Positions 7,483 through 16,620 are shown, numbered from the stretch's first letter. The stretch is DNA of 64,000 nucleotides from Streptomyces sp. C10-9-1 (GCF_024497955.1 NZ_JANHKP010000024.1:30005-94004), one strand, 5' to 3'. Translations and numbers: made by a program. The notes: generated by a model from the letters alone, not told the origin.

Positions 7483-9054
7483 ATGACCCAGGCGACGCCG
7501 GCGCCGAGGCGCAAGGCGGACCGGGACGAGGTGTTCGTGGAGTTCACCAAGTCGATCTGCCCGCTGTGCAAGACTCCCGTCGACGCGCAGGTCAACATCC
7601 GCGCGGACAAGGTGTACCTGCCTAAACGCTGCCGCGAACACGGGGAGTTCGAGGCGCTGGTGTACGGGGACGCGGCGGAGTACCTGTCCTCGGCGCGCTT
7701 CAACAAGCCCGGCACGATCCCTCTCTCCTTCCAGACCGAAGTAAAAGACGGCTGCCCGCTGGACTGCGGGCTGTGCCCGGAGCACAAGCAGCACGCCTGC
7801 CTGGGGATCATCGAGGTCAACACCGGTTGCAATCTGGACTGCCCGATCTGCTTCGCGGACTCCGGCCACCAGAGCGACGGCTACTCCATCACCCATGAGC
7901 AGTGCGAGCGGATGCTCGACGCCTTCGTCGCCTCGGAGGGCGAGGCGGAGGTGGTGATGTTCTCCGGCGGGGAGCCCACTATCCACAAGCACATCCTCGA
8001 CTTCATCGACCTCGCCCAGGCCCGTCCGATCAAGAACGTCAATCTCAACACCAACGGCATTCGCCTGGCCACCGACAAGGCGTTCGTCGCCAAACTCGGC
8101 AAGCGCAACCAGGTGCCGGGCCGATCGGTGAACGTCTATCTCCAGTTCGACGGCTTCGACGAGCGTACGCATCTGGAGATCCGGGGCAGGGACCTGCGTA
8201 CCTTCAAGCAGCGGGCGCTCGACAACTGCGCGGAGGCCGGGCTGACCGTCACCCTCGTCGCGGCCGTGGAGCGCGGCCTGAACGAGCACGAGCTCGGGGC
8301 GATCACCGAGTACGGCATCGACCATCCCGCCGTCCGCTCGGTGGCGTTCCAGCCGGTCACCCACTCCGGCCGGCACGTGGAGTTCGACCCGCTTCAGAGG
8401 CTCACCAACCCCGACGTCATCCGGCTGATCAGCGCCCAGCGGCCCGGCTGGTTCCAGAAGGGCGACTTCCTTCCCGTCCCGTGCTGTTTCCCGACCTGCC
8501 GCTCCATCACCTACCTCCTGGTGGACGGCGAACCGGGAAACCGCACCGTCGTGCCGATCCCGCGGCTGCTGAACGTGGAGGACTACCTCGACTACGTCAC
8601 CAACCGCGTCATGCCCGATGCCGGCATCCGCGAGGCCCTGGAGAAACTGTGGTCTGCCTCGGCCTTCATCGGGACCGAGACGACCGAGGAGAAGCTGCGG
8701 GCCACCGCCGAGGCCCTGGACTGCACCGACAGCTGCGGCATCGACCTGCCCGAGGCCGTCAAACAGCTGAACGACAAGGCGTTCATGATCATTGTGCAGG
8801 ACTTCCAGGACCCCTACACCCTCAACGTCAAGCAGCTGATGAAGTGCTGCGTCGAGGAGATCACCCCCGACGGACGGCTCATCCCCTTCTGCGCCTACAA
8901 CTCGGTCGGCTACCGCGAACAGGTCCGCGCGCAGATGTCCGGCGTCCCCGTCGCCCCGGTCGCACCGAACGCGCTGCCCCTCGCGAGCCGGCTGACGACG
9001 ACCCCGTACGGATCGAGAACCACCCTCACCGGGAGTGAGGAACTCCGGCCGTGA
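7483..9054 (+). CDS. Radical SAM enzyme of the tetraether-synthase-like (MJ0619) family
   Basis: ATG 7483 follows AGAGGAG seven bases upstream. The 523-residue protein has the CxxxCxxC cluster that binds the SAM [4Fe-4S] centre (CNLDCPICF, residues 116-123), preceded by a Cys-rich stretch (KDGCPLDCGLCPEHKQHAC). The GGEP-type motif (VMFSGGEPTIH) and a C-terminal region (LMKCCVEEITPDGRLIPFC) are typical of the family that includes archaeal tetraether lipid synthase. Extra N-terminal cysteines (ICPLCKTPV) may hold another cluster. It is coupled to the methyltransferase by a GTGA overlap. The substrate is unknown; lipid cross-linking or organometal(loid) chemistry are both possible. Confidence 0.82.
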   Translation: MTQATPAPRRKADRDEVFVEFTKSICPLCKTPVDAQVNIRADKVYLPKRCREHGEFEALVYGDAAEYLSSARFNKPGTIPLSFQTEVKDGCPLDCGLCPEHKQHACLGIIEVNTGCNLDCPICFADSGHQSDGYSITHEQCERMLDAFVASEGEAEVVMFSGGEPTIHKHILDFIDLAQARPIKNVNLNTNGIRLATDKAFVAKLGKRNQVPGRSVNVYLQFDGFDERTHLEIRGRDLRTFKQRALDNCAEAGLTVTLVAAVERGLNEHELGAITEYGIDHPAVRSVAFQPVTHSGRHVEFDPLQRLTNPDVIRLISAQRPGWFQKGDFLPVPCCFPTCRSITYLLVDGEPGNRTVVPIPRLLNVEDYLDYVTNRVMPDAGIREALEKLWSASAFIGTETTEEKLRATAEALDCTDSCGIDLPEAVKQLNDKAFMIIVQDFQDPYTLNVKQLMKCCVEEITPDGRLIPFCAYNSVGYREQVRAQMSGVPVAPVAPNALPLASRLTTTPYGSRTTLTGSEELRP

Positions 9055-9872
9055 CCCACGAGGAGATCAAGTCCTGCTGCGCGGACGCCTACTCCAGGGA
9101 CATCGTCGCGATGCTGCTCGGGGACTCCTACCACCCCGGCGGCACCGCTCTGACCCGCCGCCTCGCCGACCGTCTCGCGCTCGCCCCGGGCATGCGGGTC
9201 CTCGACGTCGCCTCCGGCCGCGGCACCACCGCACTGCTGCTCGCCGACGCCTACCGGGTGCGGGCGGACGGCATCGACTACGCCCCGGCCAACACCGCCC
9301 TCGCCCAGGGCGCCGCCCAGGCCGCCGGGCTCGCCGACCGGGCCGTGTTCACCACCGGCGACGCCGAGCACCTGCCCTACGAGAACGCGGTGTTCAACGC
9401 GGTGGTGTGCGAGTGCGCGCTGTGCACCTTCCCCGACAAGCACCAGGCCGCCGGCGAGTTCGCCCGCGTCCTGGAACCCGGCGGACGCCTCGGCATCACC
9501 GACGTCACCGCCGACACCGACCGCCTCCCGCCCGAGCTGCGCGGGCTGAGTGCCCGCACCGCCTGCATCGCCGACGCCCGCCCAGCCGAGGAGTACGCCG
9601 AGATCCTGGCCGCAGCCGGGCTGCGCGTCCTCACCCTGGAGCGGCACGACCAGGCGATGATCCGCATGATCGACCAGATCCAGGCCCGCCTGAGCCTGCT
9701 GCGCATCACCGCACCGGCCCGCCTCGCCGAGGCCGGTATGGACCTGGACGCGGCCCCGGCCGTCCTGGACGCGGCCCGCGCCGCCGTCACCGACGGCGTT
9801 CTCGGGTACGCGCTGCTGACCGCGGTGAAGTCACCGGCCGAACGGCCCGGCGATCTACCGCCGGGTGCGTAA
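9051..9872 (+). CDS. SAM-dependent methyltransferase with conserved Cys pairs (ArsM-like)
   Basis: The 273-residue class I methyltransferase starts at the GTG overlapping the radical SAM stop. It opens with IKSCCADAYSRDIVAMLLGD, whose vicinal Cys pair is typical of metalloid or thiol-binding methyltransferases. The SAM site follows (PGMRVLDVASGRGTTALLLA, ADGIDYAPAN, TTGDAEHLPYENAVF), then VVCECALCTFPDK with further cysteines. The C-terminal hundred residues are helical. Arsenite methyltransferases use three to four cysteines to hold As(III). The cysteines here make As, Hg or a related soft element plausible, but a thiol- or lipid-methylating role cannot be excluded. Confidence 0.75.
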   Translation: MTHEEIKSCCADAYSRDIVAMLLGDSYHPGGTALTRRLADRLALAPGMRVLDVASGRGTTALLLADAYRVRADGIDYAPANTALAQGAAQAAGLADRAVFTTGDAEHLPYENAVFNAVVCECALCTFPDKHQAAGEFARVLEPGGRLGITDVTADTDRLPPELRGLSARTACIADARPAEEYAEILAAAGLRVLTLERHDQAMIRMIDQIQARLSLLRITAPARLAEAGMDLDAAPAVLDAARAAVTDGVLGYALLTAVKSPAERPGDLPPGA

Positions 9873-9957
9873 GTGCCCTCACATACCTGCCTGTGCCCTA
9901 CGCCCTAGCGTCAGCGACGGGAACGGAAAGACGTGCGCAAGAGAGAGGACGATCACC

Positions 9958-10436
9958 ATGGCCGCCACCGTGCAGGCATCCCCGAAGCTGGCTGCGATCC
10001 CCGTGTACGCTCCATGGGGCGCCGCGGCCGGACTGGTCGGCGGCATCGGGACGGGCATCTGGATGGCGGTGTCCCGCCCCGTCATGGACACCGCCATGAT
10101 CACCATGGTCGCCGGTCTCCTCGGCTCCACCAACGCCTTCGCCGGCTGGCTGATCCACCTCTCGATCGCGCTCTTCGCCGGGATCGGCTTCGGCGTGCTG
10201 CTCGGCCAGTACGCCCAGAAGATGGTGCCCGCCGTCGCCCTCGACCTCGCCTACGGCGCGGTGTGGTGGACCGTCGGCGCCCTGTGGATCATGCCCGCCA
10301 ACATGGGCGTGCCCGTCTTCACCTGGAACGATGTCACCGCCTCCAGACTCGGCGCCCACTCGTCTTCGGCCTGCTCACCGCCTACTCCGGCGTCACCCAG
10401 GTGGCGGGCAAGCGCACCCCCACGGCCGGAGGATGA
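9958..10436 (+). pseudogene. Four-helix integral membrane protein, frameshifted near 10359
   Basis: ATG 9958 lies behind AGAGAGGAC. The first 130 codons encode membrane helices (AAAGLVGGIGTGIWMAVS, ITMVAGLLGSTNAFAGWLI, HLSIALFAGIGFGVLLG, LDLAYGAVWWTVGALWIMPA). After NDVTASRLGAH the frame is lost. The expected ending LVFGLLTAYSGVTQVAGK is found one base off and stops at 10436. A single missing C at about 10359 (CACTCG instead of CACCTCG) explains it. The protein lies 85 bases after the methyltransferase gene on the same strand and may belong to that group. The frameshift could be real or a read error. Confidence 0.65.
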
Positions 10437-10852
10437 ACCCCGTGCCGCCCGCGTCACCCCTCGGCCGTGGCACCCCACCCTCAAGAACTGCGCGGCGCTG
10501 CATCGGTGCCCACGAGAACGCGGTGCCCTACTGTCTGGCCGACAGCGCTGACGCGCTGACCAACCCGGCACGGGGCGCCGCGCTGCCGCCCTGGGCCCCG
10601 GACGACGCGAGGAACCACACGCATGACCCACACCGGTGACGACAGCGAGAAACCCCGGTGCATCTTCAGGTGTCGCAGGCCGGACTGGGAACGTACACGG
10701 CGACAGCGAACGCCTCGGCCGCAGTGGAACGTTGGCCAGAATCATCGCTCTCTGTCTGATCGGCCCTCTGGCCTCGGGCGCCCCGTCGGCGCCTGTTGAA
10801 GCGACCGGACGAGCTTTTCACGTCCTGATTGCCCTGGCCAGACCCGATGGGG
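10437..10852. other. Non-coding or decayed stretch with a leader-like repeat
   Basis: No complete gene is seen. The stretch carries copy A of a 92-94 bp element found inverted at 12459-12550. A short frame after copy A (MTHTGDDSEKPRC) resembles the first residues of the Crp-type gene behind copy B, so this may be the 5' end of a lost paralogue. Confidence 0.45.
10520..10613 (+). repeat. Copy A of an inverted ~94-bp leader-like repeat
   Basis: It begins GCGGTGCCCTACTGTCTGGC and ends GACGACGCGAGGA. The same order of segments, including a CCGCC-TGGGCCCCGG block, occurs on the minus strand at 12550-12459. There it runs directly into the ribosome site of a Crp-type gene. Confidence 0.6.
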
Positions 10853-11221
10853 TCACTCAGCATGCCTGCCGAGCCGCCACAGGGGTTGAGCCAGAGCCAC
10901 GGCGTGTGCACAAGGCCAGGACACTGCGGGTGGTGCGGCGTCGAAGGCGAAACGCTCGTAGACGAAGCTCTGCTTCCTCGCGATTGCGAAACGTGGTCTA
11001 CACACCCTCTCGTAAGCCTCCTCCACGTCGGTCGGCATGGCCTCGGGCTTCAACATCGAGGCCCCGACGAGGCGGACCAGAGGACGGTCCTCCTCCAGGC
11101 AACCGTCACCCCCGAAGTGGTAATGGCGCAGAGCCCGAGCAAGCACATTCACGCTGCGCTGGAGCGGTGTCGCCTCATCCGGGTCCGCCTGGAATGAGAG
11201 CCATCGCTCCGAGGGCTGCAT
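10853..11221 (-). CDS. Hypothetical protein fragment
   Basis: The frame from ATG 11221 encodes about 122 residues that look like genuine sequence: FQADPDEATPLQRSVNVLAR, HYHFGGDGCLEEDRPLVRLV, MPTDVEEAYERVCRPRFAI, RKQSFVYERFAFDAAPP. No family is recognised and the tail after FDAAPP looks random. The start abuts the truncated lipoprotein-like gene on the other strand, so both may have been cut by the same rearrangement at about 11220. Confidence 0.35.
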   Translation of the reverse strand: MQPSERWLSFQADPDEATPLQRSVNVLARALRHYHFGGDGCLEEDRPLVRLVGASMLKPEAMPTDVEEAYERVCRPRFAIARKQSFVYERFAFDAAPPAVSWPCAHAVALAQPLWRLGRHAE

Positions 11222-11618
11222 GGGCGAGCAGTCGGTCGGCGCGACCTCCGGTGAACTCGCCGGCACCTACCGGGGCGAGAGCGATGCGGAAGGCGTGACA
11301 CTCACCCTGAACGCCTCGGAGTCCGAGCCGGGCAGCGGATCGGTCACCGTCGAGGGCTGGCCGGTGGGCGACTGGTACCGCAGCGAACTCGGCGACACCT
11401 TCGACGGCTCCGGCACCTGGTCCGTCGGCCAGGGCGGCACCTCGGCCACCGCATTCGCCCGCCTGTCCCTCTCGTTCACCGCGCCGAAGCGCTTCCTCGA
11501 CGGAGACACCCTGAACTCCCTGTCGATCGCCGAGAGCGACGGACACGCCTCTCTTCTCTACGCTCAGGACGCCCCGGACGTCTGCCCTGCATTCCGGCTG
11601 CGGCTCCAGGACGGCTGA
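11220..11618 (+). CDS. Hypothetical secreted or lipoprotein domain, probably 5'-truncated
   Basis: The 132-residue frame encodes a beta-rich domain: GELAGTYRGESDAEGVTLTL, GSVTVEGWPVGDWYRSELGD, DGSGTWSVGQGGTSATAFAR, ADGHASLLYAQD-type strands and DVCPAFRLRL near the end. It resembles the extracellular domain of streptomycete lipoproteins of unknown function. No signal peptide or lipobox precedes it, so the export part was probably lost at the junction near 11220. Confidence 0.55.
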   Translation: MGEQSVGATSGELAGTYRGESDAEGVTLTLNASESEPGSGSVTVEGWPVGDWYRSELGDTFDGSGTWSVGQGGTSATAFARLSLSFTAPKRFLDGDTLNSLSIAESDGHASLLYAQDAPDVCPAFRLRLQDG

Positions 11619-12190
11619 GGCCGCGTCGCTGAGCAGCCGATCGTGGTCGTAGAAGCACCGGCTGGTGACCCCAGGTGCCCCGTGCGACCACGCAGCCTCA
11701 TTCTCTGGTCCCGCACGTGGGCCAGAGCGAGCCGCTGAAGAGCTACATCGTCCGCAGGATCGCGGCCCTGCTGGGCATGGCGCCCGTCAGTGGTATGGCG
11801 ACCTACGGCCTGCTGCCCGGCAGCCGGACGCGCCGCCCATGCCCGCGGGGGCGTCAGCACGTGCGGACGGGCCCGCCTTGTTCCGCCTCGCTGGGTGGTC
11901 CGTGCGCGTACAGTACGACCACGGGCGGTTCGCCCCGGCCACCCTGTACCGGGTCGGCTGCCGGTGCTCGTGTCCGTGGCCGCCCACAGCGCCGAGGGCG
12001 CGGATCGTCGACGGGGCTCGGCGGAAGGGGCGTTCACGGCCGAACGGCGCAGGCGTGTCGTGGACCTGGTCGGGGCAGAGGTCGGTTCCCGAGGCGGCGA
12101 AGTGGCTTGCACGGCTGCCGAGCGGGAGACTCACGCACGCGTGGCCCACCTGCTGGATGCCGAGCGCGCGCAGGACCGATGGCGGGGGTG
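11619..12190. other. Decayed stretch without a convincing gene
   Basis: About 570 bases. A plus-strand piece near 11730-11810 (LKSYIVRRIAALLGM) recalls the start of a permease-type helix. Another near 11860-11960 (FRLAGWSVRVQYDHGRFAPA) also looks coding, but neither continues into a recognisable protein. Confidence 0.35.
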
Positions 12191-12448
12191 TCAGCTGGCG
12201 GCGTCGGCGGTGGCGAGCGCCCGGCCGTCGGCGGAGACGCGGAAGATGCGGATCCGGCCCTTCTTGAGGATGGATAGCACCTCGGAGGGCTGGGTGGGCG
12301 AGTAGAGGATCTCGCCCGCGTAATAGCTCTTCATGGGTGCTGCGGCCGCGATGGCTTCCATCTCCTGACCGTTCAGGTCACAGAAGATGTCGACCTCGGC
12401 AGGGCACCAGGTCCGCTCGGCCTCGTCGTCCGATGCGGCGTGCTTCAT
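12191..12448 (-). pseudogene. Crp/Fnr-type cyclic-nucleotide-binding domain, truncated
   Basis: ATG 12448 stands behind GCGAGGAGG. The 85 residues match the beginning of Crp/Fnr regulators: AEVDIFCDLNGQEMEAIAAA, MKSYYAGEILYSPTQPSEVL, SILKKGRIRIFRVSADGRAL. The frame then meets a stop. A functional member would continue for about 140 more residues through the dimer helix and the HTH, none of which is present. It may still make a small domain, but DNA binding is not expected. Its leader is repeated in inverted orientation near 10.55 kb. Confidence 0.72.
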
Positions 12449-12458
12449 ATGGTGCGCC

Positions 12459-12550
12459 TCCTCGCGTCGTCCCGGGGCCCACGGCGGAGGTGCGGCGCCC
12501 TACACCGGGCCGGCCAGCGCGTCGCTGCTGGCCAGACAGTAGGACACCGC
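12459..12550 (-). repeat. Copy B of the inverted leader-like repeat, directly upstream of the Crp-type gene
   Basis: On the minus strand it starts GCGGTGTCCTACTGTCTGGC and ends GACGACGCGAGGA, feeding into the Shine-Dalgarno of the gene at 12448. A short frame inside it reads VSYCLASSDALAGPV and stop. This could be an upstream peptide or the end of a lost gene. Confidence 0.55.
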
Positions 12551-12803
12551 GCCGTGGACCGGGCCTGTGCGGGGCGACGCCACGCCCCCACCCGGGGTAG
12601 TCCTGCCGGCCACGGACCGGGGCGCAACGCCAGCCCCGTGGGACCAGACCGTGAGCGCCGGGCGGTCCCCGGGGGCCCGGTCCGCACCGTCGGCTCGGCC
12701 CGTCCTCGGGGCGCCACGGCCGCGCCTCGACCGGCTCCTGAGGAGTGTTCCCCCTTCCGAACCTACGCCGCCGCCCTGCCCGGCCACGGCGGAGTGGGCC
12801 TAA

Positions 12804-13076
12804 CGCCGCATCCGGCTGCTCCAGCAGGCCGGACACGGCGACGACACGTGGCTGGACAGCGTCGTCGCCGACGCACCACGCCTCCACGGCGCCGGCATCG
12901 AGCACGCCGACCGGCAGCCGGTGATATACCACCACATCGCCGCACTCGCTGATGTGCTGGCTCACGCCAACCCCGCCTTGCGCCCGGACATGAGGGAACC
13001 TCCCAAGAGACAGTTGGTCGGCCGCGGTTCGCGGCGACGACTCCATGGTCGTCCGGCGGCCATCGCCCGGGCCTGA
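12804..13076 (+). pseudogene. Remnant of an unidentified gene
   Basis: The frame begins directly after an in-frame TAA at 12801 and has no start codon in a suitable place. Its first 70 codons look coding (RIRLLQQAGHGDDTWLDSVV, GAGIEHADRQPVIYHHIAAL, DVLAHANPALRPDM). The last 20 codons are arginine-rich and probably not original. No family is recognised. Confidence 0.35.
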
Positions 13077-13389
13077 GCACTCCTGCTCATCCGGCGTACT
13101 CAGCCGGCCGAGGCGGTGCCGGCCTCCGTCGTGGCCACCACCCGCCCGCCGTGACCACCACCCGGCCAGCACGCACCGCCCAAGGGCCGGACGGCGTACC
13201 GGTTTACCGCCGCCTCCTCGGGCGACCCGCCGTATCCTCCGCGCTTGCACCCATAGTCATGATTCGTCTCCGATAAACGAACTCCTCCGCGGCAAGAAGT
13301 ACTTCCGCAACCAGCCGCGTGCATGACATCTTGCGTCCATCACTTGTTTCGTACGACCCGGCCTGACCACCGGGTCTTCGGAGGACGCA
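13077..13389. other. Upstream region of the subtilase gene
   Basis: About 310 bases. The part at 13245-13345 is relatively AT-rich and is the likely promoter region of the rightward subtilase gene. No gene is supported. Confidence 0.4.
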
Positions 13390-15201
13390 TTGATACCCCA
13401 CAGATCCAACCGCTCTCGGCGTGCCCTCGTGTCGGCCGCCGCACTCGGCGCGGCGCTCGCCTTCGGGGCGCCCGTAGCGCTTGCCGACACCGCCCCCGTC
13501 TCGCCTTCCGGTAATGACGCCCCTTCCTCCGCGGCGGCGCCTCAGGCCGCGACCGCCGCTTCCCCGAGTGCGACCTGGGTAGCCGGCACCCGCGCGTACC
13601 TCGTGATCACCACCCCGGGCGACACCACAGCGGTCCGCAACGCGGTGACCGCCAACGGCGGAACGGTCTTCCAGTACTACGACGCCATCGGTGTCATCAC
13701 CGCCCACTCCGCGTCCGCCTCCTTCGCCGCCACGATGCGTGGTGTGAGCGGGGTTCAGCAGGTCGGCGCCACTCGTACCTCCGACGTGCCGGCCGACGCC
13801 TACAACCCGGCGCTGCCCGCCAACCCGGCGCAGTCCACGACCGCTTCGGGCGAGCCGGTCCGCGCCGACATGACCCAGATCAAGGCCGACCAGGCATGGG
13901 CCGTCACCACCGGCTCCGCCTCCGTCAAGGTCGGCATCCTGGACACCGGTGTGGACGACCAGCACCAGGACCTGGCGCCGAACTTCAACGCCGCGGACTC
14001 CGCGTCCTGCGCGTACGGCAAGCCGGACACGCGAACGGGCGCCTGGCGTGACATCGGCACCCACGGCACACATGTGGCCGGTACGGTCGCGGCTGCCAAG
14101 AACGGGAAGGGAGTGATCGGCGTGGCCCCGGGCGTGAAGATCTCCTCGGTGCGCATCGCCGAGCCCGGCAGCTCGCTCTTCTTCGCCGAGAACACCATCT
14201 GCGGCTTCATGTGGGCGGGTGACCACGGCTTCAAGGTCACCAACAACAGCTACTACACCGACCCGTGGCAGTTCAACTGCCCGGACAACGCCGACCAGGC
14301 CGCGATCATCGAGGGCGTCAGGCGCGCCCAGGAGTACGCGGAGGGTAAGGGCTCGCTCCAGGTCGCGGCGGCCGGCAACTCCAACATCGACCTGGCCAAC
14401 AAGACGACCGACACCGAGAGCCCGAACGACTCGACGCCGGTCACCCGCACCATCACCAACGCGTGCCTGGACATCCCGACCGAGCTGCCGGGCGTCGTCA
14501 CGGTCTCGGCGATGGGCACCACCGCGAAAGCCTCCTACTCCAACTACGGCCTGAACGTCATCGACATCACGGCCCCGGGCGGAGACGCCACCGGCATCTA
14601 CAGCACCCTGCCGGGCGGCAAGTACGGCTCCAAGAGCGGCACCTCGATGGCCGCGCCGCACGTCGCCGGCGTGGCGGCGCTGCTGGCCAGCAGCAATCCC
14701 GGTATCACTCCGGCACAGCTGCGCGACAAACTGACTACCCAGGCCAACGACATCGCGTGCCCGTCGGACAGCCGCTGCAAGGGGACCACGGCCAAGAACG
14801 GCTTCTTCGGCGAGGGGCAGGTCGACGCCCTCAAGGCCGTCGTCAGCACCCCGCCGCCCGGGACGTACTTCGAGAACACCGCGGACTTCGCCATCGGTGA
14901 CTACACGACCGTGGAGAGCCCGATCACCGTCAGCGGCGTGACCGGCAACGCCCCGGCAACCCTCAAGGTGGGCGTGAACATCGTGCACACCTACATCGGG
15001 GACCTGAGGGTCGACCTGATCGCCCCGGACGGCACCGTCTACACGGTCCACAACCGCTCGGGCGGCAGCACTGACAACCTCGGCCGGGTCTACACCGTCA
15101 ACGCCTCCGCCGAGGTCGCCAACGGCACCTGGAAGCTCCGGGTCAACGACAACGCCCGTGGCGACACCGGCAGGATCGACTCCTGGAACCTCACCTTCTG
15201 A
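13390..15201 (+). CDS. Secreted S8 subtilisin-like serine protease with P/Homo B domain
   Basis: The TTG at 13390 follows GGAGG five bases upstream and opens a 603-residue pre-pro-protease. The signal peptide has basic residues, then LVSAAALGAALAFGAP and cleavage near ALADTA. The propeptide ends around residue 150. The catalytic triad is visible: Asp185 in GILDTGVDD, His225 in GTHGTHVAGT and Ser419 in SGTSMAAPHVAG; the oxyanion Asn lies in QVAAAGNSNID. The C-terminal 115 residues form a proprotein-convertase P domain (VGVNIVHTYIGDLRVDLIAP, NGTWKLRVNDNARGDTG, IDSWNLTF). Extracellular proteolysis is the expected role. It is monocistronic, with a strong hairpin 150 bases downstream. Confidence 0.93.
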   Translation: MIPHRSNRSRRALVSAAALGAALAFGAPVALADTAPVSPSGNDAPSSAAAPQAATAASPSATWVAGTRAYLVITTPGDTTAVRNAVTANGGTVFQYYDAIGVITAHSASASFAATMRGVSGVQQVGATRTSDVPADAYNPALPANPAQSTTASGEPVRADMTQIKADQAWAVTTGSASVKVGILDTGVDDQHQDLAPNFNAADSASCAYGKPDTRTGAWRDIGTHGTHVAGTVAAAKNGKGVIGVAPGVKISSVRIAEPGSSLFFAENTICGFMWAGDHGFKVTNNSYYTDPWQFNCPDNADQAAIIEGVRRAQEYAEGKGSLQVAAAGNSNIDLANKTTDTESPNDSTPVTRTITNACLDIPTELPGVVTVSAMGTTAKASYSNYGLNVIDITAPGGDATGIYSTLPGGKYGSKSGTSMAAPHVAGVAALLASSNPGITPAQLRDKLTTQANDIACPSDSRCKGTTAKNGFFGEGQVDALKAVVSTPPPGTYFENTADFAIGDYTTVESPITVSGVTGNAPATLKVGVNIVHTYIGDLRVDLIAPDGTVYTVHNRSGGSTDNLGRVYTVNASAEVANGTWKLRVNDNARGDTGRIDSWNLTF

Positions 15202-15803
15202 GAGACCGCCCTCTGCCGACGACTCGTCCTGGGACGCCGCCTCGTTTCCTTGGTGTCGGGCCACGCCGGGCGACGGCGTGCTCGCCGGCCGGGCAAAGAC
15301 GCAGAAGGGGCTGGCCGCAGCCCTGCCCGACGCGGTGGTTGCTGTAGCCGCCGAACATCCCCGCACTCTTCGGATGCGGGGATGTTCGGCTACGGGCCGA
15401 CGGCCGTGATTCCACCGCCTCGCCACACTGCCCCGTCCCGCTGGCTGACCAGCAGATCCCTGACCGCCGTCGACCCGAAGGACCCTGGAGAACCCGACCA
15501 CCGCGCCGGGTCTCCACCATGTCCGAACACACCGAAATCGCGTCGGCCAACCGACAGCGGCCCCTCAGTGACGCCTCATCCTCTCAACCGAAACGGCGAG
15601 GCTAGGGCGAACCGAGACGCAGTGGCCGCTCAACTGGACCGGGTCACCAGGCCGGGGCGGGCCTTCGTGGGGGTCTGCGCGACGACGGGGGTGGCGCTCC
15701 GTCGAGGTGACCGAGAGGGGGCCCTGGACGGTTGCCCCCTTCACATATTCTGTTTGGGGCGGGCCACCCTTTCTCTTCTCCGGCGGTCGAAGAGTTCTCC
15801 TCG
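15202..15803. other. Convergent intergenic region with terminator
   Basis: About 600 bases between the subtilase gene and the leftward secreted-protein gene. It contains the hairpin at 15351-15389 and a weaker GGGGGC/GCCCCC hairpin near 15716-15741 that could serve the leftward gene. No coding sequence is supported. Confidence 0.5.
15351..15389 (+). terminator. Strong hairpin, probable terminator
   Basis: CCGAACATCCCCGCA at 15351-15365 pairs perfectly over 15 bases with TGCGGGGATGTTCGG at 15375-15389 around a nine-base loop. It lies 150 bases after the subtilase stop. No U-tract follows, as is common in streptomycetes. Confidence 0.7.
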
Positions 15804-16250
15804 TCAGCAGACGATGTTGTGGAGCTTGGAGTTCTTGATCTTGCCGGCGGGCTTGTCGCCCCTGTACGGGGCCACGGCCGCGTAGTAGACGGCAGACGAG
15901 CACTTGCCCGACACGTTCCAGGAGATGGACGTCGTGACGCCCGTGAAGGTCACGCAACGCTCGCCAGATGTGTGCCAAACCCACCCGCGGAAGGGGATCG
16001 GGTAGCCCTGGTAGAGGCCGAGGCAGACCTTGTTGTACGAGCTGCACTTGCCTGCACTTGCCTTGGCGTAGACCTTGTTGGACTTCTTGCTGTAGGTCAG
16101 CCCTGTCACAGAGTACGTGCACTTCGCAGCGGAGGCCGGTGCGGCCTGGGCCGCCGAGATCGTGCCAGACCCTGCGAGAACGGTGAGCGCGACCGTCGAG
16201 ACCGCGAAGCCTCGTCGGACGTTAGGTAGGTGGAGCCAGTTGGTCAGCAA
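15804..16250 (-). CDS. Small secreted cysteine-rich protein
   Basis: The TTG at 16250 follows GGGAGGGAAA. The 148-residue product has a clear Sec signal (RRGFAVSTVALTVLAGSGTI, cleavage near AAQAAPA). The mature chain of about 110 residues contains six cysteines, aromatic residues and many lysines (CTYSVTGLTYSKKSNKVYAK, KVCLGLYQGYPIPFRGWVWH, RCVTFTGVTTSISWNVSGKC). The even Cys number suggests disulphides. The composition fits a small beta-rich extracellular protein. No family is recognised; an antimicrobial, inhibitor or surface role is possible. Confidence 0.78.
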   Translation of the reverse strand: MLTNWLHLPNVRRGFAVSTVALTVLAGSGTISAAQAAPASAAKCTYSVTGLTYSKKSNKVYAKASAGKCSSYNKVCLGLYQGYPIPFRGWVWHTSGERCVTFTGVTTSISWNVSGKCSSAVYYAAVAPYRGDKPAGKIKNSKLHNIVC

Positions 16251-16620
16251 TTGGTTTCCCTCCCTCTGTGGCTGCCGGACCTGTTGTAGTCAGCGTCAGG
16301 TAGATGGGACGGCAGCTTCGTGTGTGATGCTAGGCAGACGCCAACTCGTGGCGAGTGAACTTGAGGTGTATTTGAGCGAGGCCGGACAAAGTGCTTATAC
16401 CGGCTCCGCTTATTGAGCACCGGTGGGCGCCACCGTGCCGGATCACCTCTCGCAGCGCTGACCTCCACGGTCATTCTTCGGTGGCGCAAACAGCCGTCCG
16501 TCAGTGAGCCTCTTTCATCCTGTGCTGGAGGGTGAAATGGGCTGGTCAGCAGGTGTGGTGACGAGGCAGGGCCCCTTGTCGCTGGCGTGGTGACTCCACT
16601 CAGCACACCGGCGACCGAAG
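16251..16620. other. Intergenic region with an inverted repeat of a possible IS end
   Basis: About 370 bases. It should contain the promoter of the leftward secreted-protein gene. Near 16565-16627 an inverted GGGGCCCCTTGTCGC / GCGACCGAAGGGGCCCC pair borders the start of homology to the downstream immunity gene and may be an old element end. Confidence 0.4.

Noticed and set aside
13204..15501. 765-codon minus-strand frame
   Set aside because: It lies antisense to the complete subtilase gene, is Gly/Arg/Val-rich and has no domain.
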